From Bidens hawaiensis (Eukaryota > Streptophyta > Magnoliopsida > Asterales > Asteraceae), in contig JAIQDT010001725.1 in the NCBI GenBank assembly GCA_021521415.1, positions 1 through 64,000 of the forward strand: 64,000 nt of DNA, written 5' to 3'. Position numbers and translations under genes: made by a program. Below are positions 1 to 12,275 of the stretch, piece by piece (the first letter of the stretch is position 1; each line of letters opens with the position of its first letter). The notes beneath the pieces are model-generated. The model was not told the origin of the DNA and searched no databases. It was given only the letters and a program-made list of their open reading frames with translations.

Positions 1-1612
1 AGCAACGAGAGAATGAGGATGGAGAGAGATAAGACATTATAACTTATTTGAATCAAATACAAAAACGTACAAAGACTATCTAAGACATTTGTTACACATC
101 AATAATTGCAATATTTATTACTCTAAGATAGTACCCGTGTTTATTTGCACGTCAATTTAAAACATTTATTACAAACCATGTTTGAATTAAATATTACTAT
201 CGTAAAAAATTTATAGTTAGTAACTTACCATCTTGAAAAAAATTAACAAACCATGTTTGAATTAAAAGGTCTAATTTTAAAATGGCATATTTTGACTTCA
301 AAATGTCAACATAATATATATACATTTTTTAAAAATCCAAAATGTGTCCACTGTCTTTTATTTTGCTTGAAGCAAATTTAATACAATTAATACAAATTAA
401 TTATTTGATTTCGGTCAAAACATAATTCAATTTCAATTTATTATTATTGATAAATACACAATTATATGTATAAACATGCATAAATTATGCTTCACTTAAA
501 GAACATTAAAAAATTGATGGTTACTATTTTCAACATTATTAGTAACTCTTAATAATATAATAATGGATTGTATAAGAATAATTATTTAAAAACGTTACAA
601 TAGTCAAGACAAATTTATGTTAATTTTTATGTGAACATAATTTGTGAGTGCAAATCTTAAATTTAAAAGTACTTAAATCATGTTGGTATATTTCAAGAAA
701 GTTATATTGACTATGTAAATGTTATTTAAAATTTATAACGATTTAATATGAATGGTAAAAAACGATTTAATGTGAATGGTCAAATACTTAAATCGATCGG
801 AAATTTATTTAATTTATAACTTCTTCATTCGGTTATTTTAACAAATAAGGAAAGTTAAACCATATAAATTGTAATAATGGGATAATTAGGTTATTATTTA
901 GGTCAAACCATATTAAGGAATGAGTTTATTAAAATGGAAAGAATTAAAAACATAAAAAAATGGTTGTTTATTCGGTTTAAAAAAAATGATTTGGAATAAT
1001 TGTAAAATATAATCTCGAAAATGGTTAGTTAGAATAATTGTAAATTATGAAAGTGTGGAAATAAGATGTACAAATTTGACTTTCATATAAACATAAATGG
1101 TGCATTTCTTTTATAATATAATATGTAAATATATATTCCATGTTAATTTTAGTCAAATCATTTTTATGGAAGATTAATTATCATTATTTCGTTATTTACT
1201 TATTATCGATTATGTAAAATATAATATTTATCGATTATGGAATAATTGTAAGTTATAATATGGAAAATGGTTGAAGGTGTGAATTGGTAAATATTAGTTA
1301 TTTATAAAATTATATGGTTGTCTATAACGATTATGTATTTTTGTAAAATATGAAAGTGTAGAAATAAGATGTACATGAATTTGTAAAACATAATATAAAT
1401 CGAAATGAGACATAATTTTGTAAATTAAAACATACTCTAATATTACCGAGAAATCATGTCGTTTTTTTACTCCGTATTATGTAAATTTTTTATTTTACAT
1501 AACAATATCAATAAATAACAGCATTAATAAAACATCTTATTATTTGTCTTTAATTAGTTTGAATATTTACTTATTTCCTTATCTAGTTATTTACTTAACA
1601 TTAACTTATTAA

Positions 1613-2407
1613 CTTTAATCTTTGAAGTAACAATATTCCATTTTAAACTTTGACAATTAATTTATTGTTAATATAAAAACAATTACCTTATTTACTTTAA
1701 TATTAACTTCAATAGTTTCGAAAATCAATTTAGTCAACATATACCAAAAATATATGGATACTTTAATATCCAAAAGACTTTCCTTAATTCATTTAATTAT
1801 TTACTTATTTCCTTATTTACTTTTATAGCTTTAATATTTGAACTAACAATATACAATTTTAAACTTTGACAATTAATTTATTGTAAATATAAAAAGAATT
1901 AACTTATTTACTTTAATATTAACTTCAAAGTTAAAAAAAATCAATTTAGTCAACATAAAAAAATCAATTAATATTGTAAATATCTTTGAAGTAAAAATAT
2001 TCCATTTTAAACTTTGACAATTAATTTATTGTTAATATAAAAACAATTACCTTATTTACTTTAATATTAACTTCAATAGATTCGAAAATCAATTTAGTCA
2101 ACATATACCAAAAATATATGGATACTTTAATATTCAAACGACTTACCTTAATTCATTTAATTATTTACTTATTTCCTTATTTACTTATTTACTTTAATAG
2201 CTTTAATATATAAACTAACAATATACAATTTTAAACTTTGACAATTAATATATTGTAAATATAAAAAGAATTAACTTATTTACTTTAATATTAACTTCAA
2301 TAATTTCGAAAATCAATTTAGTCAACATATAACCAAGATATATGGATACTTTAATATTCAAACGACTTATTCGTTTAATTATTTACTTATTTCATTATTT
2401 ACTTTTC
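1613..2407. repeat. Dimeric (A-B-A'-B') AT-rich tandem repeat
   Basis: Four adjacent related units: A 1613-1826, B 1827-1980, A' 1981-2196 and B' 2197-2407. All share a core around TTTAAACTTTGACAATTAAT. A resembles A' more than B, and B resembles B' more than A: B and B' share TTTAATAT followed by an AACTAACAATATAC variant, while A and A' share GAAGTAA..ATTCC. A two-unit block was therefore duplicated. Confidence 0.75.
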
Positions 2408-2954
2408 AAATAATTCAAATGTGTTAGAACTTATCTAAAATCGTCTAATTATTTATTTATTTACTTATTACTTATTTATAGATTATGTAGTATAAATTAA
2501 TAATGATAAATAATTCTGTAATTATAATATATTGTACTATAAATAGAAATCATATTTTTAAATTAATCAAAACACGGCAATAATTTTTTTATCGATTTTA
2601 GTAAACTTATTATTATGCAATATGGATAATTATTTTTATATTAACTTGTACCAAAAATATTACAAATTAACTTATTTACTTGAAGGTCAAAAAACACTAA
2701 AATTAAGTTTAATAATAACTTGAATATTTTTGAATACCAAATAAACTTATTCACTTTGAATATCAAGTAATTATTTAGAAATAATTCAAATTAAATAAAA
2801 TCTGTTTGTTTATAAATTAAGGAAATCAAAGTATATAATTGTGTTAATGGGATAATTAAAGTATATAAATTACAATATTCATGTTAATTACGCTATTTAA
2901 AAAATAAGGAAAGTCAAACTAATAATAAATTTAGGGACAATAGATTAACACACG

Positions 2955-3740
2955 CCGGAAAAAAAATGCAGATCAACTAATCTCGAATCTACAATATACA
3001 ATAATATTTTCTTTTATGTAACAAAATTTAAAATGAATATACATGAATATTCAAAAATGAAATTTACATCAATATTTAATTAAAATCTATACATATTATA
3101 AACTCATGATCAATCCGTGAAATTAGATTATATGAGTCGGACAATTACATGAAATAATAAAAATGAATATTAATATTGATATTATGGATTATTTTAATTA
3201 TAACTAATAACCGGAAAAAATAAAAGATGTTACCGGAAACAGGAAAATTAAAGGTGTCACCGGAAAATAGATTGTACAAACCGTGACACTCACCTGAAAT
3301 TATAAAGTGGAATATTAATGTTGATATTATAGGTAAAACAAACATCAGGAAAACCTAACAGGAAAAATTTACCGGAAAAACTTACCGGAAAAACCAAAAA
3401 AATGGAATATAAGGTTTTGATTAACAAACTAAAAAGAAAACTTGAGCAAATAAATCAAGTAGATAACCTAAAATAATTAAAAAAGTAAACAATTGTTAAA
3501 GGTATAACATATAGCTGGAAAAACTCAACGGAAAATCTTACCGGAAAAAATTAATACGTCCACATATAACCTTCATCGCCGTTTATGATTTACAACCTAA
3601 ACTGATTTTAATAAAATCAGTTAACAATGAGAATAAAGATTAAAAGGTTAGAGGAAACAATAACCGGAAAAAATTTAATGTTGCCCGAAATTGATAGATC
3701 AAGATCAGAAGTTTATTATAAAATATATACTTACCGGAAA
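2955..3740. repeat. Dispersed ACCGGAAAA word cluster
   Basis: About ten copies of ACCGGAAAA or one-base variants lie in about 780 bp of otherwise AT-only DNA, for example near 2955, 3211, 3233, 3259, 3373, 3384, 3540, 3662 and 3732. Spacing is irregular, so this is not a simple tandem array. No function is evident. Confidence 0.4.
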
Positions 3741-4150
3741 ATTAATACAAATCTACATCCATATACGTCGGAATATATGAATAGGAGAAAGGAGATCCGG
3801 TTAAACTATAAAAAGAGAGAGAAAAAGTTGATTAGGGTAAATAATTAAAATGTTATGGTTTAAATATAGGTTAGTGGATGAGTTGACATGAATATGAAAG
3901 GAAATAAGTGACATGGCAATGAGGTGGCATCCTATGTGGACACCCTATAATGGTGACATGTGGAATTTAACATCCCGAAATTTCTAAGAATAAATAATTA
4001 ATATATTATTTATTTAAGATGGAAAAGTTTACTTGAGTTAATAGAAAAATAGTAAAATTATAAAGATGGAATGATAAGTAGGCTAATTAGATGTAATTAA
4101 TTATGGACCAAAAAGGAAAGATGTGCCTAAGGTCCATGGGCTTAAGAGAG

Positions 4151-4158
4151 TATAAATA
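4151..4158 (+). promoter_or_regulatory. TATA box of gypsy-1 5' LTR
   Basis: TATAAATA, about 185 bp into the LTR, followed by AAACCCTAATCC and a pyrimidine-rich leader. The same motif is at 9969-9976 in the 3' LTR. Position and context fit the U3/R core promoter. Confidence 0.6.
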
Positions 4159-5790
4159 CCATTTAAAACCCTAATCCATTTCATTTTCATACATTTCTAC
4201 CCCATAGCCTACACCACCAAAACACACACTTAACCCAATTCCCGTTTTTGAGAAAACCACCCACAAAGACACAAAGATTCCCGGAGATCTAGCCGTCGGA
4301 TCGGTCTCAAATTTTAACTGAGTGTTCATGGAATATAAATGAAGATTTCCACCGATTAGATCTTCGATCAGAGGTCGGGAAGTCCGATTTTTATCAGCAA
4401 CACCATAGCAGCTCAAAGTGAAGATTCCGGCAACTGTTCAGCTGTTTCGGCGACTGTAGCTGCGGTTTCCAGCAAAGGTGAGCTGATGGGTTTTTAGATC
4501 AGGACGAGACGGTTCCGTGGCCGCTTGAATCACTCAAATCGGAGTTCGTTTGATATGGTTTTGAGCATCTCGAGTGATTTCATACAAAACCTCAAAGGTA
4601 CGTTTTTGTTAAAAAGGCTTACTTTTCATGAATGGATTTACATGAAAATTGGTAGGATGATAGATCGGGTCATGATTATTGATAAAGTAATGAACTTGAT
4701 AATAAACGGGTTAGTTGGTTCGTTTCGGGTAAAACGAGTAGTGTTCGGTTTGTGAAAAGGACGGGTAAACGAAGTCGGTTTTGCATGAAACTTGGTAGGA
4801 TAGTAAATCGGACCCTATTATGTGAGAAAGATGTAAACTTTAACATAAATAAGTTGTTTGGAATGAAAAACGAGTAAATGGGGTAAGATACGGTTTTCCG
4901 AAACGGCGGCGCCGGAGAGTGTGGTACGAGGTTAAGGTCTTGTCAGGGAATGTTTTGACCTAATCCTAGTTCGTTAGCGGGAACGTGACGAACTAAACCT
5001 GTTTCGTTAACGGAGACATGACGAATTAGCGAGTAGTTCGTTATGCCCTTTCGTTAAGCCGAAATGACGAATTAGAAACAACTCGTTATGAAGGGATAAC
5101 GAACTAGAGGTAATTCATTAAGGTCCAGTTTATTATGATGACCAGTTTGTTAAGGTCCAGTTCGTTACAAGGAAAGGGTTCATTCGTTAAAAACCCCATT
5201 CGTTAAGGGCTGTATAACGAACTAGAAGTTTGGCAGAATTACAGAATGGTCACTAGACATAGAATAGAATGATATAATTACATAATAGCCCTTGGACTTT
5301 GATAATCTATGAAAGATACCTTTAAAGGTTAACGAGTAACGATTGACTAACCGGGTAAAGATTCAATGAAGTAAAACCGGATTAGACTCGTAAGCCTAAT
5401 TAAGTAGCAATGAGAATGACTAGAGCGGTATTTAATATTGCATTTTATTAAACAGTTAGTCACGCACAGCTCAAGAAAAGGATAACCATTAACGGAAGAC
5501 GTAACCGAATCCAGGTGAGTTTCTAGCCCCATTCCTTGTTATGTTTTCGGGGTTGTGTGCATACTCGATGTGATTAGTAATACACTTACCTTAAGTGGTA
5601 AGTGTATGCCTTATATGATGTATGTATGAATGAATGCTTGACGGTGCATGAACGATTTTCGGATATTGCATGTACCGCCAGGTGATAGTTAGAAGATATG
5701 ATTGTTTTATATGTCGTGTAAATGATGTGTGTATGCAAGAAACTTATAATTATGAATATATAGAAAAGTATGGTATGGTTGTATGGAAGA

Positions 5791-5995
5791 AAGGGAGATC
5801 GGACCCTAATAATATCCGAGGATGGAAGGGAGACCAGACCCTAATAATATCCGAGGATGAAGGGTGAACGGACCCTAATAATATTTGAGAATGCAGGGTG
5901 ACCGGACCCTAATAATATCCGAGGATGGAGGGTGACTGGACCATAATAATATCCGAGGATAGAGGGTACCGGACCCTAACAATATCCGAGGTATG
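5791..5995 (+). repeat. LTR minisatellite (about 36-bp unit), 5' copy
   Basis: Five to six units built on GACCGGACCCTAATAATATC plus CGAGGATGGAGGGT, with small differences between units. The corresponding array in the 3' LTR is at about 11623-11795. Its presence in both LTRs shows it predates the insertion. Confidence 0.85.
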
Positions 5996-6473
5996 TAGGG
6001 CGAAATGCTCTTTATAATGTAAGATTAGTTACGTGTGTATTGTGTATGTTAAAGAAAGAAAGCACGAAAGAATGAACGTATGTGTATGGCAGAACGATGA
6101 ACATGTTAAGTATGTAATATGTATCTTTGGATACGTATATAAGTAAGTATGTGAATGTATTGTATGTTGCCTGATTAACTAGAACTCACTCAGCGTAGCT
6201 GACTTTTAGTATGCACGCAGGTATATATGTTTACTGAGCTGGCATGAGGATGGAACATGGCATGGATTGAACGGCTGACATTTGAAGATGGAAGAAATGA
6301 TGTTTTGAATATGATGTTTTATGTTATGATTTTAAGGACATGATTAAATGTTTTGTAACGAATGATCGTAGTTAACGTTTCCGCGAATGTTTTAAATAAC
6401 TATGATATTATAACTATGTTTATGAGTAAATCCAACGTCCAAAGTAGGGCACCGGGATCGAGGCCCTACAAGT

Positions 6474-6486
6474 TGGTATCAAAGCA
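6474..6486 (+). other. Primer binding site, initiator-Met tRNA
   Basis: TGGTATCAAAGCA lies three bases after the 5' LTR. It matches the plant tRNA-iMet complement TGGTATCAGAGC with one change. It fixes the element on the plus strand. Confidence 0.8.
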
Positions 6487-7528
6487 AATTTCGAGAGATT
6501 TAAGCATCCTACATGCTTAGACTCGAACAGAGAATGAGATTTAAGTAAGAAAATAAGAAGATGTCAGTTCAAGATAGCCATGTGTCACTCAAGCAAGCTT
6601 AGTAAAGGTAAGGTATATGGTTATATAATGTGTAAAGATGTTAGCTTAATTGTTAAAGGAAGTATATGTGTATGTAGGGATAGGATTAATTGATTGTTTG
6701 ATTGATTAACTGTTTAAAAGTAGAAACTAGCATAAGTGAAATCATAAAGGGAAGTATATAGAACCTGAGGAGTAACGCAAATAGTTAATTACACTTGGCC
6801 ACTGTCATTAACTACTTACCTTACGAATCATGTGCTAAATACTTCCTAGAGTGATAACGTTTTTGTTTCCTAGAGATAAGATAGATTACTGCTACAAAAG
6901 GGACGAGCGCGAAGAGGTCGTACTGAACGTTGTGGTAAGACACGTGCCAACCAGACACCTGTTGAAGAAGGTGTGACAAAGTAATATATGAAAGCAATAG
7001 GACTTCGACTTTAGGAAGTAAAGAAGAAGGATCACGCCTGGAGCTTGTAATCATTACACCAAGGGAGATGCTCAAATGTTTCGCACTACGATGCCAACAA
7101 TGTTCGCCGAAGCATCAAAGGTAGCACGAACTGTGAAGTCCAAATGGAAGTAGCGTGAAAGAAACAGAGATAAGCCAACTAGAATGAGTCAAGACATGTA
7201 GTATGTCTGGAATAGTTAACTCCATAAAGGAACTTGCTGGGATCGTGAGTAACGAAGCGAATGACGAGAAAGTAGAGATGATCGTGAAGGACGGGTGAAA
7301 GTCGAGGCATCCTAATTGAAAAGGAATGAAAGTATGAGACTACATAGTTTAGCAAATATGAAAGAAGACGCTAAGAAGAATGTAGTTGTGTACCTGAAAC
7401 TTTATGGAAGAGACCACTAGCGATATTTTCGTTAAAGTATGAGAATGGTTAAAAATTGTAAGGTACAACTAGAGGGATGTGAGTTCCTTTCTATTCTTTA
7501 TGATTGACCTTAAGAGAGTTCCATTTCG
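6487..7528 (+). other. Gypsy-1 internal DNA, no recognisable domain
   Basis: Where gag would be expected, nothing is readable in any frame. The longest minus ORF (6821-7075) has no motif. It is presumably decayed gag and protease. Confidence 0.5.
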
Positions 7529-8640
7529 TTGGGAATGGATTTGACGTTTGAGTTTAAAGATCGTATAGCATGTAATAGTAAGTTGATAAGGTTTATATCA
7601 TTGGATGGCGGTACAGTGACAGTTTATGGTAATAAGGAAAGTTCAAGGCTTGATGTCATCCTGATGATAGAAGCTGAAGGTTTGTTAAGGCGAGGGTGCA
7701 GCGCCTACCTGGCGTATGTTGTCAAAGCTATGGCCGACACGAAAGAAATGAAAGATGTTCCGGTAGTGTGTGACTAACCAGAAGTGTTCCCATAGGACCT
7801 TCCGGGGTTACCACTGGAACGAAAGGTAGAATTCCAGATAGAGTTAATACCAAGAGCACAGCCCGTCGCGAAAGCACCTTACCGCATGTTGCCTTCCAAG
7901 ATGAAAGAGTTAATGCCCAAACTGCAAGAACTCCTCGACAAAGGTGCTTTAATGTAGAGTGTTTCCCTGCAGGATGTGCCGGTGATGTTCGTGAAGGAGA
8001 AAGACGGAAGTATGGGGATGTGTATAGATTACTGCAAGTTGAACAAGCTTACTGTGGAGAATAGATATTCGTTGCCACAAATGGATAATTTGTTTGATCA
8101 AATGCAAGGTGCGAGTCGGTCCTCGCAAATAGACCTCAGAGCAGGCTATCATCAGTTGAAAGTGGAAAAGGCAGACATCCCTAAGACAACATATCAGACG
8201 CGATATGAATACTACGATTTTCTCGTGATATCATGGATAGACGAATGCTCAAGCAATAGATATGGTTATGATGAATAGGGTGTGTCATCCGAACGTGGGC
8301 AAATATGACATCGCTTTTGTTGATAATAATCTTGAAATATTCAAGGAATAAGTCCGAACATGTTGAACACTTGAGAGAAGTGTTGGAGCGCTAAAGAAAG
8401 AGTAATTGTATGCTAGGTTTTCAAGGTGCACCATTAATACATGTCATAAGAGTTTGGATATCTCTTCAAGTAAAAGGAACATAATATAAGACAAGATGGG
8501 TAAGGCTGATAAAAGAATTGTGATTTTGAAATCAAGTATTATCCTGGTGAGGCTAATGAGGTCGCTGCGCGCTAAGTCGTAAAGTTGAAGAGGCTATCAC
8601 GACAACTAAGTGGTATAAATTCGTTCGTACTTAGGATTGC
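7529..8640 (+). pseudogene. Gypsy-1 protease-RT-RNase H remnant
   Basis: Product would be the reverse transcriptase part of Pol. From 7529 an open stretch ends in GCSAYLAYVVK..DVPVV, the usual protease-to-RT linker. After a stop, [18 protein letters not shown] leads into RT. RT motifs are visible: PVMFVKEKDGSMGMCIDY, a DNLFDQMQGA block and IDLRAGYHQL (8010-8170). Past 8278 the frame breaks and the YVDD region is unrecognisable. Around 8530-8570 a degenerate FEIKYYPGEANEVAAR matches the end of RNase H, which usually reads YHPGKANVVADALS. There are several stops and frameshifts, so it is not functional. Assigned to Tekay/Del-like gypsy by these motifs. Confidence 0.85.
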
Positions 8641-8934
8641 ATGAGCGAGATCCATGAGACACAGTTAGAAGTTACAAAGGATGAGAGCAAGATGAAAAAG
8701 AAATGAATTCTCTAGTTACACATAGAGTTGAAAGATAATGTGAAAATCGGATTTGGTTGGCTGAGGATTTGACGTCATGGATATCTTCTAGGCCTAATCC
8801 TAGATGAAAGTTATAAGTCTAGATACTCGGTTTACATCGAAGCATCAAAAAGGAAAGATGCCGATTACAATGAAGGTAGATACTAATGAAAGTGAAACAC
8901 TTAAGTAGAATTCAAATGAGATGAGTCCGGGGTG

Positions 8935-9033
8935 TGTGACAGCTGTGGATAGACAGGATACTTTGCCAACACTGATAAGAACAACCACAAGTGTTACGAA
9001 TGTGGAGCCAAAAGTCACACCGCAAGAGGATGC
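8935..9033 (+). pseudogene. Gag-type CCHC zinc-knuckle remnant
   Basis: In one frame the sequence reads CDSCG, a stop, then TGYFANT, followed by CYECGAKSHTARGC. The last is a perfect C-X2-C-X4-H-X4-C knuckle, and the first is a damaged one. Paired knuckles of this kind belong to Gag nucleocapsid, yet here they lie downstream of RT and RNase H. The internal order of the element is therefore rearranged, or a second damaged element contributed. Confidence 0.6.
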
Positions 9034-9783
9034 TAGAAACCAAGAACAAAAGATGGAAAGACATGCTCGGAAAGGAAGCCAGTTAAGACGATTGGTTTTG
9101 ATATATGAGACGGCCTGATATGCAGCAGCAAACAACAAAGAATTCATCGAACAAGGTGCGACTAGATTAGTCAAGAAAAGGAGGATGTATCACCATGGAT
9201 TTCATGATCAAGCTACCTTAGACAGTTATAACTCATGAACCCAACGTCTTGATGCAGAGCTGAGAATGAAAGAAGGTTTAAGTGGTAACTTAAGGAGTTC
9301 TTCAACAAGTTATGCATTAGATGTACTCAAGGATTGCAAGAAGTATTCTACCTTAAGGGATGGACAAAGGGATTTCAAGAAATAATCATTAAGGAGGAAT
9401 TGGGAGTGCTTCCTTACGTTTTGAACGCATCGCAAACAGTATATTTGCTAAAGGTTGCAATTGGACAGAATGGTCATTCAGTGCTCAGTGTAATGATAGT
9501 AAGTGCAATGTTTCTATTTAAAGGACAAGAAATAAGAGTATGCTTGTGGAAGTGATATGAACTAACAAAGTCTGGACAAGGAAAAGTATCATCAAGGACT
9601 TCATGGACAAGCTACCTAGAAAGCTAAAACTAATTAACATCACTAGATGATTGTGAGACAAAGGATAAACCGGTAAGTTAGGAAGCTAACCCGGTTCAAG
9701 AAAGAATGTGAATACAGGAAGTATTCCTTTTACAAGGACTAAGCAGGTTTCGAGGACGAAACCTCTTATAAGGTGGGTAGACT
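9034..9783 (+). pseudogene. Possible integrase fragment and 3' end of gypsy-1
   Basis: At about 9183-9218 one frame reads ITMDFMIKLP, close to the conserved ITMDFITKLP of plant gypsy integrase. The rest is not readable as integrase. The last 50 bases carry the usual terminal pattern of this superfamily, TTTCGAGGACGAAACCTC, then a purine-rich tract (9772-9782) abutting the 3' LTR, the likely polypurine tract. The integrase call rests on a short match. Confidence 0.45.
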
Positions 9784-12270
9784 TGTAACATCCCGAAATT
9801 TCTAAGAATAAATATTTAATATATTATTTATTTAAGATGGAAAAGTTTACTTGAGTTAATAGAAAAATAGTAAAATTATAAGGATGGAAGGATAAGTAGG
9901 ATAATTAGATGTAATTAATTATGGACCAAAAAGGAAAGATGGGCCTAAGGTTCATGGGCTTAAGAGAGTATAAATACCCTTTAAAACCCTAATCCTTTTC
10001 ATTTTCATACATTTCTACCCCATAGCCTACACCATCAAAACACACACTTAACCCAATTCCCGTTTTTGAGAAAACCACCCACAAAGACACAAAGATTCCC
10101 GGAGATCTAGAGGTCGGATCGGTCTCAAATTTTAATTGAGTGTTCATGGAATATAAATGAAGATTTTCACCGATTAGATCTTCGATCAGAGGTCGGGAAG
10201 TCCGAGTTTTATCAGAAAAACCATAGAAGCTCAAAAGTGAAGATTCCGGCAACTGTTCAGCTGTTCCGGGGACTGTAGCGGCGGTTTCCAGCGAAGGTGA
10301 GCTGATGGATTTATAGATTGCGACGAGACGGTTCTGTGTCCGCTTGAATCACTTAAATCGGAGTTCGTTTGATATGGTTTTGAGCATCTCGAGTAATTTC
10401 ATACAAAACCTCAAAGGTACGTTTTTGTTAAAAAGGCTTACTTTTCATGAACGGATTTACATGAAAATTGGTAGGATGATAGATCGGGTCATGATTATTG
10501 ATAAAGTAATGAACTTGATAATAAACGGGTTAGTTGGTTCGTTTCGGGTAAAACGAGTAGTGTTCGGTTTGTGAAAAGGACGGGTAAACGAAGTCGGTTT
10601 TGCATGAAACTTGGTAGGATAGTAAATCGGACCCTATTATGTGAGAAAGATGTAAACTTTAACATAAATAAGTTGTTTGGAATGAAAAACTAGTATATGG
10701 GGTAAGATACTGTTTTTCGGCACGGCGGCGCCGGAGAGTGTGGTACGAGGTTAAGCTCTTGCCAGGGAATGTTTTGACCTAATCCTAGTTCGTTAGCGGG
10801 AACGTGACGAACTAACCCTGTTTTGTTAACGGAGACATGACGAATTAGCGAGTAGTTCGTTATGCCCTTTCGTTAAGCCGAAATGACGAATTAGAAACAA
10901 CTCGTTATGAAGGGATAACGACTAGAGGTAATTCATTAAGGTCCAGTTCGTTATGATGACCAGTTCGTTAAGGTCCAGTTCGTTATTATAGTCAGTTTGT
11001 TATAACGAATGGGTTCATTCGTTAAAAACCCCATTCGTGAAGGGTTGTATAACGAACTAGAAGTTTGGCAGAATTACAGAATGGTCACTGGTCTTAGAAA
11101 AGAATGATATAATTACATAATAGCCCTTGGACTTTGATAATTTATGAAAGATACCTGTAAAGGTTAACGAGTAACGATTGACTAACCGGGTAAAGATTCA
11201 ATGAAGTAAAACCGGATTAGACGCGTAAGCCTAATTAAGAAGCAATGAGAATGTCTAGAGCGGTACTTAATATGCATTTTATTAAACAGTTAGTCACGCA
11301 CAGCTCAAGAAAAGGATAACCATTAACGGAAGACGTAACCGAATCCAGGTGAGTTTCTAGCCCCATTCCTTGTTATGTTTTTGGGGCTGTGTGCATACTA
11401 GATGTGATTAGTAATACACTTACCTTTAGTGGTAAGTGTATGCATTATATGATTTATGTATGAATGAATGCTTGACGGTGCGTGAACGATCTTTGGATAT
11501 TGCATGTACCGCCAGGTGATAGTTTGAAGATATGATTGTTTTATATGATGTGTAAATGATGTGTGTATGTATGAAACTTATAATTATGAATATATAGAAA
11601 AGTATGGTATGGTTGTATGGAAGAAAGGGAGACCGGACCCTAATAATATCCGGGGATGGAAGGGAGACCAGACCCTAATAATATCAGAGGATAGAGGGTG
11701 ACCGGACCCTAATAATATCCGAGGATAGAGGGTGACCGGACCCTAATAATATTCGAGGATGGAGGGTACCGGACCCTAACAATATCCGAGGTATGTAGGG
11801 CGAAATGCTCTTTATAATGTAAGGTTAGTTACATGTGTATTGTGTATGTTAAAGAAAGAAAGCACAAAAGAATGAAAGTATGTGTATGGCAGAACGATGA
11901 ACATGTTAAGTATGTAATATGTATCTTCGGATACGTATATAAGTAAGTATGTGAATGTATTGTATGTTGCCTGATTAACTAGAACTCACTCAGCGTAGCT
12001 AACTTTTAGTATGCACGCAGGTATATATGTTTACTGAGCTGGTATGAGGATGGCACATGGCATGGAATGAGCGGCTGGAATTTGAAGATGGAAGAAATGA
12101 TGTTTTGAATACGATGTTTTATGTTACGGTTTTAAGGAAATGATTAAATGTTTTGTAACGAATGATCGAAGTTAACGTTTCCGCGAATGTTTTAAATAAC
12201 TCTGATATTAGAACTATGTTTATGAGTAAATCCAACGTCCAAAGTAGGCCACCGGGATCGGGGCCCTACA
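9784..12270 (+). repeat. 3' LTR of gypsy-1
   Basis: Direct copy of 3966-6470. It begins TGTAACATCC and ends CCCTACA, followed by target duplication TGGAA at 12271-12275. Compared with the 5' LTR it has scattered substitutions and a few short indels. TATA box at 9969-9976, minisatellite at 11623-11795. Confidence 0.92.
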
Positions 12271-12275
12271 TGGAA

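Larger units (their letters stand above)
1..3960. other. AT-rich intergenic spacer, no gene
   Basis: Very AT-rich DNA with no ORF I can support. It holds the tandem array at 1613-2407 and a cluster of ACCGGAAAA-like words at about 2955-3740. The 73-residue plus ORF at 3627-3848 and the 66-residue minus ORF at 3145-3345 have no recognisable motif and biased low-complexity composition. I treat them as chance. Confidence 0.7.
3966..6470 (+). repeat. 5' LTR of gypsy-1
   Basis: Pairs with 9784-12270. It starts TTTAACATCC, where the 3' LTR has TGTAACATCC, so the terminal TG is mutated here; it ends CCCTACA. It contains a TATA box at 4151, a GC-rich leader, a block rich in GTTCGTTA/CGTTAA words (about 4965-5225) and a minisatellite (5791-5995). 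ORFs inside it (minus 4171-4416, plus 4525-4755) recur in the other LTR only because the LTRs are copies. Confidence 0.9.
3966..12270 (+). mobile_element. Decayed Ty3/gypsy LTR retrotransposon (Tekay/Del-like)
   Basis: A complete but heavily mutated element of 8305 bp. It is flanked by the 5-bp target duplication TGGAA (3961-3965 and 12271-12275). Two LTRs of about 2.5 kb bracket a 3.3-kb internal region. An initiator-Met tRNA primer site follows the 5' LTR and a purine-rich stretch precedes the 3' LTR. Recognisable coding remnants are a protease-to-RT linker, RT, the end of RNase H, a gag-type zinc knuckle and a possible integrase fragment. The RT block resembles plant Tekay/Del chromoviruses; this lineage call is from memory. 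The internal region is short and out of usual order, so it has been deleted and rearranged. The LTRs look about 97% alike by eye. Confidence 0.88.

Noticed and set aside
4171..4416. Minus ORF in gypsy-1 5' LTR with a homologue at 9989-10252
   Set aside because: Both lie at the same place in paired LTRs, so similarity comes from LTR duplication. It overlaps the core promoter and has no motif.
4525..4755. Plus ORF repeated at 10344-10574
   Set aside because: Same reason: LTR copy, no domain.
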